The notes beneath the pieces are model-generated. The model ran no database searches and was not told where the DNA came from. It saw only the letters and a program-made list of their open reading frames with translations. A stretch of DNA of 64,000 nt. Source: CAUJIW01 sp963205175. Its GTDB lineage: Bacteria > Pseudomonadota > Alphaproteobacteria > Sphingomonadales > Sphingomonadaceae. Both the position numbers and the translations under genes were made by a program. Where the stretch lies: NCBI GenBank assembly GCA_041060555.1, contig JBEUDS010000004.1. One strand, 5' to 3'. Below, piece by piece: positions 27,162 to 35,976 of the stretch. The number at the start of each line of letters is the position of its first letter. Positions within the stretch are counted from its first letter, which is position 1.

Positions 27162-28571
27162 CTATCGCGCGTTGAGGTGGCTCGCCCGGGCGCTGTAGGC
27201 GAGATAGACCGCCAGCCCGACCACGTTCCAGATCAGGAAGCGGACGATGGTGGCGGTGGGCAGGCTGACGAACAGGTAGAGGCAGCCGGCGATCGCCAGC
27301 GGGCCGATCAGCCACGCCGCCGGGGCGCGGAACAGCCGGGGACGGGCGGGCTCGCGTCGCCGCAGCACCAGCAGGCAGGTGCCCACCGCGACGAAGGCGA
27401 CCAGCGTGCCGGCATTGGCCAGCTCGGCGATTTCCTTCAGTGGCAGCAGGCCGGCGATCACCGCCACCACCACGCCGGTAACACCGGTCACCAGCGTCGG
27501 CGTACCAGTGCGACTGTTGATCCGCGCCAACGCCGAGGGCAGCAGGCCGTCGCGGCCCATCACGAAGAAGATGCGGCTCTGGCCGTACATGAACACCAGG
27601 ATCACCGTCGGCAGCGCCAGAATCGCCGCCCAGGCGATCAGGTTGGCCGCCAGCGGATGGTCGAGCGACTTCAAGACGAACGCCAGCGGTTCCGAACTCG
27701 CCGCCATCTCGGCGAACGGCACCGCGCCAAGGCCGGCGGCCGCCACCAGCATGTAGAGCAGGGTGCAGATCAGCATCGAGCCGATGATGCCGATCTTGAG
27801 GTCGCGCCCCGGATCGCGGGCTTCCTCCGCCGCCGTCGAGATGGCGTCGAAGCCGTAGAAGGCGAAGAAGATCAGCGCCGCCGCCGGCATCACCCCGCGC
27901 TTCACCCCCTCGGCGTCCACCGAGGCAAAACCATAGGGCATGAAGGGCTGGAAGCGGTCCGGATCGAAGGCCGGCAGGGCGAGCACGATGAACAGCGCCA
28001 GCGCCGCCAGCTTCACCAGCACCAGCGCGAAGTTGACCGTGGCGCTTTCCCTTGTGCCCAGCATCAGCAGGCCGGCGACCGCCAGCGAGATCAGCACCGC
28101 CGGCAGGTTGATGATCCCGCCGCCATGCGGCCCGGCCAGCAGCGCCGGCGACAGCGGCAAACCGAGCCAGTCAAGGAAGCCCGCCATGTAGCCCGACCAG
28201 CCGACCGCCACCGCGCTGCACACCACGGTGTATTCGAGAATCAGGCTCCAGCCGACGATCCACGCCAGCCCCTCGCCCAGCACGGCGTAGCTGTAGGTGT
28301 AGGCGCTGCCGGCGGCGGGAATCAGCGTCGCCAGTTCGGCATAGGCGAGCGCCGCGCAGGCGCACACCAGCCCGGCGATGGCGAAGGAGAGGATGACGCC
28401 CGGCCCCGCCAGGCCGGCGCCGATGCCGGTCAGCGTGTAGATGCCGGTGCCGACGATGGCGCCCACCCCCATCGCCACCAGGTGCGGCCAGCCCAGTGTC
28501 CGGTGCAGTCCATGGTGCGGGTGTTGCCCCGCCAGTGCGTCCAGCGATTTACGTCGGTTCCAGAACGTCAT
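27162..28571 (-). CDS. APC-family cationic amino-acid permease
   Basis: The 469-residue protein has about 12 to 14 membrane helices and the APC entry motif VAMGVGAIVGTGIYTLTGIG. AAGSAYTYSYAVLGEGLAW, FFAFYGFDAISTAAEEARDPGRD and the YGQSRIFFVMGRDGLLP block place it with CAT/YfnA-type permeases (metabolite:H+ symporters). Arginine, lysine or a broader amino acid range are candidate substrates; the nearby kyn and ast operons make tryptophan or arginine conceivable. It is convergent with kynU and divergent from acoA. A GGGGGG ribosome-binding site precedes the ATG. Confidence 0.88.
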   Translation of the reverse strand: MTFWNRRKSLDALAGQHPHHGLHRTLGWPHLVAMGVGAIVGTGIYTLTGIGAGLAGPGVILSFAIAGLVCACAALAYAELATLIPAAGSAYTYSYAVLGEGLAWIVGWSLILEYTVVCSAVAVGWSGYMAGFLDWLGLPLSPALLAGPHGGGIINLPAVLISLAVAGLLMLGTRESATVNFALVLVKLAALALFIVLALPAFDPDRFQPFMPYGFASVDAEGVKRGVMPAAALIFFAFYGFDAISTAAEEARDPGRDLKIGIIGSMLICTLLYMLVAAAGLGAVPFAEMAASSEPLAFVLKSLDHPLAANLIAWAAILALPTVILVFMYGQSRIFFVMGRDGLLPSALARINSRTGTPTLVTGVTGVVVAVIAGLLPLKEIAELANAGTLVAFVAVGTCLLVLRRREPARPRLFRAPAAWLIGPLAIAGCLYLFVSLPTATIVRFLIWNVVGLAVYLAYSARASHLNAR

Positions 28572-28589
28572 GAGCCCCCCGGCGATGTC

Positions 28590-28618
28590 CTTGCGCGGCG
28601 GCGCGCCGCCTGCGCAAG
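28590..28618. promoter_or_regulatory. 29-base near-perfect palindrome upstream of permease gene
   Basis: The left half CTTGCGCGGCGGCG (28590-28603) pairs with CGCCGCC (28604-28610) and GCGCAAG (28612-28618), leaving only T28611 unpaired. It starts 19 bases upstream of the permease start and lies in the gap shared with acoA. It could be an operator or a leader hairpin; no matching regulator is known. Confidence 0.5.
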
Positions 28619-28765
28619 ATTGTTACGCGATGGCGCGCCACTTGTCATGCCACGCCATCGGCTGGCCGCGCGGGATCGCGGCCCTATCATTTCCAGTGGA
28701 TTGCAGGGGAACCACGGCAGTCTATTGACGTCAGACACGCGCGACAAAACCAAGGGGAGCAGTCC

Positions 28766-29746
28766 ATGCAGCTCAGTCGGGAGCATCTAGAGCGGGCCTA
28801 CCGCCAGATGAAGACGATCCGCGAATTCGAGGAACGTCTGCACGCCGAGATCATGACCGGCGAGATCGCCGGCTTCACCCATCTCTATTGCGGCCAGGAA
28901 GCGGTGGCCGTCGGCGTGTGCGAGAATCTCACCGACGCCGACTACATCGTTTCCACCCATCGCGGCCATGGCCACTGCATCGCCAAGGGCTGCGACGTGA
29001 AGGGGATGATGAAGGAAATTTACGGCCGCCGCGACGGCCTGGGCAAGGGCAAGGGCGGCTCCATGCACATCGCCGACATCAATGTCGGCATGCTTGGCGC
29101 CAACGGTATCGTCGGCGCCGGCGCGCCCCAGGCGGTGGGCGCCGGCATCGCCGCCAAGCTCGACCCGCGCGCCGACGGCACGTTCAACGTCTCCGTCACC
29201 TTCTCCGGCGACGGCGCCTGCAACCAGGGCACCACCTTCGAGGCCATGAACATGGCGGTCGTCGTCAAGGCGCCGGTGATCTTCGTGTTCGAGAACAACC
29301 ATTATTCCGAGCATACCGGCCACGACTATGCCGTCGGCTCCAAGGACATCGCGCGGCGCGCCGAGGCGTTCGGCATGAAGGTGTGGCGCGGCAACGGCTG
29401 CGACTTCCTGGAAACCTACGCGCTGATGCGCGAGGTGGTGGAGTATGTCCGCGCGGGCAACGGCCCGGCGGCGGTGGAACTGGATACCGAACGCTTCTTC
29501 GGCCACTTCGAGGGCGATCCGCAGCGCTATCGCGGCCCGGGCGAGATGGAGCGCATCCGCGCCGAACGCGACTGCCTCAAGATCTTCCGCGACAAGGTGA
29601 CGGCGGCCGGCCTGCTTGGCCACGACGTGCTGGACGCCATCGACACCGAGGTGCTGGCGCTGATCGAGGAGGCGACCCAGGAGGCGCGCAGCGCGCCCGT
29701 GCCCACCGCCGAGGACGTCCTCACCGACGTCTATGTGTCCTACTGA
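28766..29746 (+). CDS. acoA: Acetoin-dehydrogenase-type E1 alpha subunit
   Basis: The 326-residue TPP-dependent subunit has the dehydrogenase E1 signature HLYCGQEAVAVG, THRGHGHCIAKG, the motif GDGACNQGTTFEAMNMA and the conserved ENNHYSEHT. The order E1 alpha, E1 beta, E2 without pyruvate-specific features is that of aco operons; acetoin is cleaved to acetaldehyde and acetyl-CoA. Pyruvate or branched-chain 2-oxo acids cannot be excluded from sequence alone. GGGGAG lies seven bases before the ATG. It is the first gene of the operon, divergent from the permease. Confidence 0.85.
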   Translation: MQLSREHLERAYRQMKTIREFEERLHAEIMTGEIAGFTHLYCGQEAVAVGVCENLTDADYIVSTHRGHGHCIAKGCDVKGMMKEIYGRRDGLGKGKGGSMHIADINVGMLGANGIVGAGAPQAVGAGIAAKLDPRADGTFNVSVTFSGDGACNQGTTFEAMNMAVVVKAPVIFVFENNHYSEHTGHDYAVGSKDIARRAEAFGMKVWRGNGCDFLETYALMREVVEYVRAGNGPAAVELDTERFFGHFEGDPQRYRGPGEMERIRAERDCLKIFRDKVTAAGLLGHDVLDAIDTEVLALIEEATQEARSAPVPTAEDVLTDVYVSY

Positions 29747-29767
29747 GCCGCCGGGGAGCACCACATC

Positions 29768-30778
29768 ATGGCAGTCATGACCATCCGCGAGGCGATCCTC
29801 GACACCATCCGTGCTGAAATGGCCCGCGACGAGCGTGTCATCATGCTGGGCGAAGACATTGTCGGCGGCTCCGGCACACCGGGCGGCCGCGAGGCGATCG
29901 GCGGCATCTGGGGCACCTCCACCGGCCTGTATGCCCAGTTCGGCGAGAACCGGGTGATCGACACCCCGATTTCCGAATCCGCCATCATCGGCGCCGCCGC
30001 CGGCGCGGCGCTTGCCGGCAAGCGGCCGATCGCCGAACTGATGTTCGCCGACTTCATCGGCGTCTGCATGGACCAGCTGATCAACCAGATCGCCAAGTTC
30101 CGCTATATGTTCGGCGGCAAGTCCCGCTGCCCGGTGGTGGTGCGGCTGGTCTATGGCGCCGGCATGAACGCCGCCGCCCAGCACAGCCAGGCCTTCTACA
30201 ACCTGCTGACCGCCATCCCCGGCCTCAAGGTGGTGATGCCGACCACGCCCGCCGACGCCAAGGGCCTGCTGACCCAGGCGATCCGCGACGACGACCCGGT
30301 GATGTTCTTCGAGCACAAGGCACTCTACCAGGTGAAGGGCGAGGTGCCCGACGGCGAGCATCTGGTGCCGTTCGGCCATGCCCGGGTCTGCCGCGAGGGC
30401 CGGGATGCCACCATCGTCGCCACTGGCCAGATGGTGCGGCTGGCCGAGAAGGCCGCCGACGCGCTGGCCAAGGACGGCATCGGCTGCGACGTGCTGGACC
30501 TGCGCACCACCAGCCCGCTGGACGAGGAGGCGATTCTCGACAGTGTCGAGCTGACCGGCCGGCTGGTGGTGGTGGACGAATGCCCGCCGCGCTGCGGCCT
30601 TGCCACCGACATCGCCGGTCTGGTCGCCAGCAAGGCGTTCGCCGCCCTGCGCGCGCCCGTCGAGATGGTGACGCCGCCGCACACGCCGATCCCGTTCGCC
30701 CGCGAGCTGGAACGGGCGTATCTGCCGTCGGTCGACCAGGTCCGGGCGGCGGTCGTCAAGTCGCTGTCCTACCGGTAA
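29768..30778 (+). CDS. acoB: Acetoin-dehydrogenase-type E1 beta subunit
   Basis: The 336-residue transketolase-like E1 beta partner has MLGEDIVGGSGTPGG, RVIDTPISESAIIGAAAG, ELMFADFIGVCMDQL and the C-terminal transketolase domain with VVVDECPPRCGLATD. It forms the alpha2-beta2 E1 with acoA, giving the TPP-dependent decarboxylation or C-C cleavage half-reaction. Only 21 bases separate it from acoA. An alternative ATG at 29777 would trim three residues. Confidence 0.88.
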   Translation: MAVMTIREAILDTIRAEMARDERVIMLGEDIVGGSGTPGGREAIGGIWGTSTGLYAQFGENRVIDTPISESAIIGAAAGAALAGKRPIAELMFADFIGVCMDQLINQIAKFRYMFGGKSRCPVVVRLVYGAGMNAAAQHSQAFYNLLTAIPGLKVVMPTTPADAKGLLTQAIRDDDPVMFFEHKALYQVKGEVPDGEHLVPFGHARVCREGRDATIVATGQMVRLAEKAADALAKDGIGCDVLDLRTTSPLDEEAILDSVELTGRLVVVDECPPRCGLATDIAGLVASKAFAALRAPVEMVTPPHTPIPFARELERAYLPSVDQVRAAVVKSLSYR

Positions 30779-30800
30779 GCCAAGCGGGAGCCCCAGCACC

Positions 30801-32207
30801 ATGAGCAGCATCCGCGCATTCACCATGCCCAAGTGGGGCATCGAGATGGTGGAGGGCGTCGTCGGCGAATGGAAGATCGCCGAGGGCGAGGCCTTCACCA
30901 AGGGACAGATCATCGCGCTGATCGAATCAGACAAGATCACCAACGAGGTCGAGGCCGAGTTCGACAGCGCCCTGCGCCGCATCGTCGCCACCGAGGGCGA
31001 GACCTATCCGGTCGGCGCGCTGCTGGCGGTATTCGCCCCGCTCGACGTGCCGCAGGCGGACATCGACGCCTTCGTCGGTGCTTTCCGCGGCCTCGATGGC
31101 AAACCGGTCGTCTCCGGCGCGGTGTCCGCGCCGGCGCCCGCCAGCCCGGCCGTCGCACCGGCGGCGGCGATTCCCGCCGATGCCCGCATCAGCCCGGCGG
31201 CGCGGGCGCTGGCGGAACGCACCGGCGTCGACGTTGGCGCCATCGCCGGCTCCGGCCGGGGGGGGCGCATCACGCTCCAGGACGTCGACCAGGCGAGCAA
31301 GCCGGCGCGGCCGGTGGGCGGCAACGGCCCGGTGTCGGTGGACGTGACCACCGCCTCGGTCGAGGGCGTCTATGCCTCGCCGATGGCCAAGCGGCTGGCG
31401 GTGCTGCACGGCGTCGAGCTTGCCGGCATCACCGGCACCGGCGCGCGCGGCCGCATCCGCAAGGCCGACGTGCTGGCGGTGATTGACGCCCGTGCGCCGG
31501 CGGCCACGCCGGCGCCGGCACCATCGGCCGGTGTCGAGGTGGTGCGGATGTCGCCGATGCGCAAGGCGATCGCCCGCCGGCTGACGGAGTCGAAGACCAC
31601 CATCCCGCACTTCTACCTGCGCATGGACGTGCGGATGGACGCGCTGCTGGCGCTGCGCGAGCGGGTCAACATGCTGCGCGGCACCCGCTGCAGCATCAAC
31701 GACTATCTGGTGCGGGCGGTGGCGCTGGCGCTCAGGCAGTGCCCGGACGTCAACATCCAGGTCCATGGCGACGAGATCCACCGCCTGCCGCACGCCGACA
31801 TCGCCGTCGCGGTGGCCACCGACAAGGGTCTGCTGACGCCGATCGTGCGCGCCGCCGACACCAAGACGGTGACGCAGATCGCCGAGGAGGTGCGGGCGCT
31901 GGCCGCCCGCGCCCGCGATGGCAAGCTGCAGCCGGCGGAGTTCGAGGGCGGCAGCTTCTCGCTGTCCAATCTCGGCATGTTCGGCATCGACCAGTTCGAC
32001 GCCATCATCAATCCGCCCCAGGGCGCCATCCTCGCGGTGGGCGCCACCCGGCGGACGCCGATCGAGACCGGCTACGCGCTGGCCTTCGCCTCGATGCTCA
32101 GCCTGTCGCTGTCGTGCGATCACCGGGCCATCGACGGCGCGGTGGGCGCCCAGTTCATGAGCGTGCTGCGTGGCCTGATCGAGAAGCCCGACAGGCTGGC
32201 CGACTGA
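30801..32207 (+). CDS. acoC: Dihydrolipoyl acyltransferase (E2) with two E3-binding domains
   Basis: The 468-residue E2 core carries a lipoyl domain with K45 in ESDKITNE, and a catalytic domain with H441 in SLSCDHRAIDGAVG. Between them there are two peripheral-subunit-binding domains instead of the usual one: residues about 127-163 (ARISPAARALAERTGVDV and following) and about 191-228 (ASPMAKRLAVLHGVELAG and following). The linkers are Ala/Pro/Val-rich. It ends the operon 22 bases after acoB; the E3 (dihydrolipoyl dehydrogenase) is not here. A dispensable second domain or an unusual E3 docking is an open question. Confidence 0.88.
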   Translation: MSSIRAFTMPKWGIEMVEGVVGEWKIAEGEAFTKGQIIALIESDKITNEVEAEFDSALRRIVATEGETYPVGALLAVFAPLDVPQADIDAFVGAFRGLDGKPVVSGAVSAPAPASPAVAPAAAIPADARISPAARALAERTGVDVGAIAGSGRGGRITLQDVDQASKPARPVGGNGPVSVDVTTASVEGVYASPMAKRLAVLHGVELAGITGTGARGRIRKADVLAVIDARAPAATPAPAPSAGVEVVRMSPMRKAIARRLTESKTTIPHFYLRMDVRMDALLALRERVNMLRGTRCSINDYLVRAVALALRQCPDVNIQVHGDEIHRLPHADIAVAVATDKGLLTPIVRAADTKTVTQIAEEVRALAARARDGKLQPAEFEGGSFSLSNLGMFGIDQFDAIINPPQGAILAVGATRRTPIETGYALAFASMLSLSLSCDHRAIDGAVGAQFMSVLRGLIEKPDRLAD

Positions 32208-32231
32208 TCCGGTTGGCCGGGTCGGCCGAGG

Positions 32232-35200
32232 TCAGGCCGCCTCCTCGCGCAGGGTGAGCAGGCTGGCGTTGCCGCCGGCCGACGTGGTGTCGGTCGAGAC
32301 CGTCCGCTCGGTGGCGAAGCGCAGCAGATAGTGCGGGCCGCCGGCCTTGGGGCCGGTGCCCGACAGGCCTTCGCCGCCGAATGGCTGGACGCCGACCACG
32401 GCGCCGATCATCGAGCGGTTGACGTAGAGGTTGCCGACATGGGCGCTTCGGCGCACCGTCTCGGCGACGCTCGCCAGGCGGCTGTGCAGACCCATGGTGA
32501 GGCCGTAGCCGCGGGCGTTGATGCGGGCGACCAGCGACTCCAGTTCGCCGGCCTTCCAGGTGACGACGTGCAGCACGGGGCCGAAGATTTCCTCGCCCAG
32601 CTGCTCGACCGAGTCGAGTCGCAGCGCCACCGGCCCGACGAAATGGCCGCGCGCGGCGTCCTCGCCGGGGGTGAGCCCGAACAGCCGCCGGTCGGCGAAT
32701 CGCTCGACGTGGGCCTCGATCCTGGCCCGCGCCGCGGCGTCGATCACCGGGCCGACATCGGTCGACAGCATGCCGGGGTCGCCCAGCCGCAGCTCGGCGA
32801 CGGCGCCGGCCAGCATGTCGAGAATACGCGGCGCGACATCCTCCTGCAGGCATAGCAGCCGCAGCGCCGAGCAGCGCTGGCCGGCGCTCTGGAAGGCGGA
32901 GACGATGACATCCGCCACCACCTGTTCCGGCAGGGCGGTGGAATCGACGATCATGGCGTTCAAGCCGCCGGTCTCGGCGATCAGCGGCACGATCGGCCGG
33001 GACTCATCCTCCAGCAGGGTGCGGGCGATGCGCCGGGCGGTGGCGGTGGAGCCGGTGAAGGCGACACCCATCACGCGCGGGTCGGCGGTCAGCGCCTGGC
33101 CGACCTCGGGGCCGCCGGGCAGCAGGTGGAAGACGTCGGCCGGCACGCCGGCCTCCAGGATCAGGCGCGCGGCATGGGCGGCGATCAGCGGCGTCTGCGG
33201 CGCCGGCTTCGCCACCACCGCGTTGCCGGCCACCAGGGCGGCCGTCACCTGGCCGAGAAAGATCGCCAGCGGGAAGTTCCACGGGCTGACGCAGGCGAAC
33301 ACGCCGCGCCCGGCAAGATGCAGCTCGTTGCGTTCGCCGGTCGGGCCGGGCAGTGGCAGCGGGACGAACTGCCGGCGGGCCTGGGCGGCGTAGTAGCGGC
33401 AGAAGTCCACCGCCTCGCGCACTTCGGCCAGGGCATCGGGGATGCTCTTGCCCGCTTCGCGCACGGCGATCGCCATCAGCGCCACCTGGTCGCGTTCCAG
33501 CAGGTCGGCCAGCCGGTCGAGGCAGGCGGCACGCTCGGCCACCGGTCGCGCCGACCAGACGGGCGCGGCGCCGGCCGCCAGCGTGATGGCGTGGCCGACA
33601 TCGGCGATGGTGGCGGGGATGACATAGCCCACCACACGGTCGGTGTCCGCCGGGTCACGCACCGGCACCTGCACGCCGTTGATGGTGTGGCCGCCGATGA
33701 CCGGCGCCGCCAGTGGCTGATGCGCCCACACCGCCCGCATGCCGGCCATCAGCGCCTCGACGGTCGGGGTATCGGACAGGTCAAGGCCGGCCGAATTGGC
33801 GCGCTCGCCGCCGAACAGGGCGCGTGGGGCAGGGATGGCGGGGTGGGGCGCGCGGCCGGCCGCCTCGATGCTCTCAACGGGGTCTTTCATCAGCTCATCC
33901 TCGGAAACGCGGGCGTCGGCCAGCTGGTACACGAAGCTTGAATTGGCGCCATTTTCCAGCAGCCGGCGCACGAGATAGGCCAGCAGATCACGGTGCCCGC
34001 CCACCGGCGCGTAGATGCGCGCGGCATAGCCTTGGGCGATCAGGCCGTCGTACAGACCCGGTCCCATGCCGTGCAGGCGCTGGAACTCGAAATCGCGGCG
34101 GTCGCCGGCGCAGGCGAGCACGGACGCCACGGTCAGGGCGTTGTGGGTGGCGAAGGCCGGATAGAGGTGGCGCTTGGCCAGCATCGCGCGGGCACAGGCG
34201 AGGTAGGAAACATCGGTGGCCGCCTTGCGGGTGAACACCGGGTAATCGCTCAGGCCGCGCTCCTGCGCCCGCTTGATCTCGGCATCCCAGTAGGCGCCCT
34301 TGACCAGCCGGGTGGTCAGCCGGCGGCCGGTCGCCGCCGCCAGCGCGTCGGCCCAGTCGATCACGGCGCTGGCGCGTTTCTGGTAGGCCTGGATCGCCAT
34401 GCCGAGACCGTCCCAGCCGGCGACCCGCGGCGAGCGGGCGACGGCGGCGATGATGTCGAGCGACATCTCCAGTCGGTCGGCTTCCTCGGCGTCGATGGTC
34501 AGCCCGATGCCGGCGTCGCGGGCGGCGACCGCCAGCTGCAGCACCTGGTCGACAAGCTCGGGCACGCAGCGGTCGGCCTGGGCCGTCTCGTAGCGCGGGT
34601 GCAGCGCCGAGAGCTTCACCGAGACCGTGTCGCGGGCCCAGATGTCGGCGGCGGGGTCGGCGGCGTCGCCGACGGCGGTGATGGCCGCGAGGTACGCCTC
34701 GAAGTAGCGGCCGGCATCGGCACGGGTGCGGGCGGACTCACCCAGCATGTCGAAGCTGTGGCGGAACGGGCGATGGTCGTTGCCGGCCGCGCGCTTGAGC
34801 GCTTCCTCGATGGTGCGGCCCATGACGAACTGCTCGCCCATCACCCGCATCGCGGCGGCGACGCCGGCGCGCACGAACGGCTCGCTTGTGCGCGCGATCA
34901 GGCGTTTGAGCACGCCGGCCTGCGTGTCGGCGCGCACCAGTGCCTGGGTCAGCACCAGACCGATGGTGGCGCTGTTGACCAGCGCCGAGTCCGACCGACC
35001 CTTGTGCGCCGCCCAGTCGGCGCCGCCCAGTTTGTCGCGAATCAGATCGTCGGCGGTCGCGCTGTCGGGCACCCGCAGATACGCCTCCGCCAGCGACAGC
35101 AGCGCCACGCCCTCGTCGGTGTCGAGGCGGTACTGCTGCAGGAAACGGTCGATCAGGCCGCCGCGCGCGCCGTCCCGCACCGCGCCGATCAGATGGCGTG

Positions 35201-35336
35201 CCCGCGCCGTCCGAGCCGGTCGCTCCTCCGGTGTCGGCCGGGCGGCCGGCAGCAGGCGGGCGAGCACGTCGGGTTCGGGCGCGCGGTACAGCGGCGACAG
35301 GCGATTGCGACAGGCCGACAACAGGCTGGCGGACAT
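32232..35336 (-). CDS. putA: Bifunctional proline dehydrogenase / P5C dehydrogenase
   Basis: PutA oxidises proline to pyrroline-5-carboxylate (FAD, inner-membrane quinone linked) and then to glutamate with NAD+. The 1034-residue protein has the proline dehydrogenase barrel with LVKGAYWDAEIKRAQ, FTRKAATDVSYLACAR and YAPVGGHRDLL, and an aldehyde dehydrogenase half with FVCVSPWNFPLAIF-like cofactor blocks, ETGGLNAMIV and the nucleophile in SAGQRCSALRL. No N-terminal ribbon-helix-helix DNA-binding domain is seen, so regulation must be external, fitting the divergent Lrp gene. ATG 35336 follows GGAG; another ATG at 35348 is possible. Confidence 0.95.
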   Translation of the reverse strand: MSASLLSACRNRLSPLYRAPEPDVLARLLPAARPTPEERPARTARARHLIGAVRDGARGGLIDRFLQQYRLDTDEGVALLSLAEAYLRVPDSATADDLIRDKLGGADWAAHKGRSDSALVNSATIGLVLTQALVRADTQAGVLKRLIARTSEPFVRAGVAAAMRVMGEQFVMGRTIEEALKRAAGNDHRPFRHSFDMLGESARTRADAGRYFEAYLAAITAVGDAADPAADIWARDTVSVKLSALHPRYETAQADRCVPELVDQVLQLAVAARDAGIGLTIDAEEADRLEMSLDIIAAVARSPRVAGWDGLGMAIQAYQKRASAVIDWADALAAATGRRLTTRLVKGAYWDAEIKRAQERGLSDYPVFTRKAATDVSYLACARAMLAKRHLYPAFATHNALTVASVLACAGDRRDFEFQRLHGMGPGLYDGLIAQGYAARIYAPVGGHRDLLAYLVRRLLENGANSSFVYQLADARVSEDELMKDPVESIEAAGRAPHPAIPAPRALFGGERANSAGLDLSDTPTVEALMAGMRAVWAHQPLAAPVIGGHTINGVQVPVRDPADTDRVVGYVIPATIADVGHAITLAAGAAPVWSARPVAERAACLDRLADLLERDQVALMAIAVREAGKSIPDALAEVREAVDFCRYYAAQARRQFVPLPLPGPTGERNELHLAGRGVFACVSPWNFPLAIFLGQVTAALVAGNAVVAKPAPQTPLIAAHAARLILEAGVPADVFHLLPGGPEVGQALTADPRVMGVAFTGSTATARRIARTLLEDESRPIVPLIAETGGLNAMIVDSTALPEQVVADVIVSAFQSAGQRCSALRLLCLQEDVAPRILDMLAGAVAELRLGDPGMLSTDVGPVIDAAARARIEAHVERFADRRLFGLTPGEDAARGHFVGPVALRLDSVEQLGEEIFGPVLHVVTWKAGELESLVARINARGYGLTMGLHSRLASVAETVRRSAHVGNLYVNRSMIGAVVGVQPFGGEGLSGTGPKAGGPHYLLRFATERTVSTDTTSAGGNASLLTLREEAA

Positions 35337-35406
35337 CAGGAACTCCATGGCCGAATGAAATTCCTTATCGCGCCAATTCAGCCGAATGTGCGTTGTTTGT
35401 TGATTT

Positions 35407-35420
35407 ATATTGAAGAATAT
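35407..35420. promoter_or_regulatory. AT-rich inverted repeat in the putA/putR gap
   Basis: ATATT-gaag-AATAT forms a five-base inverted repeat with a four-base spacer in the AT-rich divergent gap. Candidate regulator site; weak evidence. Confidence 0.35.
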
Positions 35421-35428
35421 TAGTCGAC

Positions 35429-35442
35429 AAAATCGCGATTTT
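35429..35442. promoter_or_regulatory. 14-bp perfect palindrome between putA and putR
   Basis: AAAATCGCGATTTT is a perfect 14-bp palindrome located 16 bases before the putR start and 93 before the putA start. It is a candidate PutR operator. Confidence 0.45.
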
Positions 35443-35457
35443 CTGGAGAATGTTCGG

Positions 35458-35910
35458 ATGGATGACATTGATCGTCGCCTGCTGCGCGATCTGCAGCTCA
35501 ACGGCCGCATCACCAACCAGGAACTGGCCAGCCGCAACCACCTGTCGCCGGCGGCCTGCCATGATCGGGTGCGCCGGCTGAAGGAGCAGGGCTATATCAC
35601 CGGCTACGCGGCGCTGCTGGACGCGACCAAGCTGGAGCGGTCGCTGATGATCTTCGTCGAGATCGTGCTCGACCGCACCACGGCGGACGTGTTCGACGAC
35701 TTCGCCGCCGCCGTGCGCCGGATGCCGGACGTGCTGGAGTGCCACATGGTGGCCGGCGGGTTTGATTATCTGGTCAAGGCGCGGGTCAAGGACATGGAGG
35801 CCTACCGCCGCTTTCTCGGCGATACGCTGGTGCGGCTGCCCGGCGTACGGGAAACCCGGACCTATGCCGTGCTGGAGGAAGTGAAGAACAGCCTGGCCAT
35901 TCCGATCTGA
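35458..35910 (+). CDS. putR: Lrp/AsnC regulator of proline catabolism (PutR-like)
   Basis: The 150-residue protein has the Lrp helix-turn-helix (MDDIDRRLLRDLQLNGRITN and LSPAACHDRVRRLKEQGYI) and the RAM domain (CHMVAGGFDYLVKARVKDM, RETRTYAVLEEVKNSL). In Agrobacterium and Rhodobacter, PutR of this family activates putA in response to proline. ATG 35458 follows GGAG by eight bases; a TTG at 35410 upstream is much weaker. It is divergent from putA, with two inverted repeats between them. Confidence 0.9.
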   Translation: MDDIDRRLLRDLQLNGRITNQELASRNHLSPAACHDRVRRLKEQGYITGYAALLDATKLERSLMIFVEIVLDRTTADVFDDFAAAVRRMPDVLECHMVAGGFDYLVKARVKDMEAYRRFLGDTLVRLPGVRETRTYAVLEEVKNSLAIPI

Positions 35911-35916
35911 AGCCGC

Positions 35917-35951
35917 GCGCCGATCCTGGTACGCGCCGGCCCGATCGGCGC
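35917..35951. terminator. Possible hairpin terminator between convergent genes
   Basis: GCGCCGATC (35917-35925) pairs perfectly with GATCGGCGC (35943-35951), nine base pairs with a 17-base loop, between putR and the convergent GGDEF/EAL gene. There is no U-run, so a Rho-independent function is uncertain. Confidence 0.4.
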
Positions 35952-35976
35952 AGCACTGGCGGATCAGGCTCGGCTG

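Noticed and set aside
28726..28733. TGACGTCA palindrome before acoA
   Set aside because: Eight-base palindromes are expected by chance; no other support.
28787..30991. 734-residue minus-strand frame across acoA and acoB
   Set aside because: Antisense shadow of well-conserved E1 genes; no family features.
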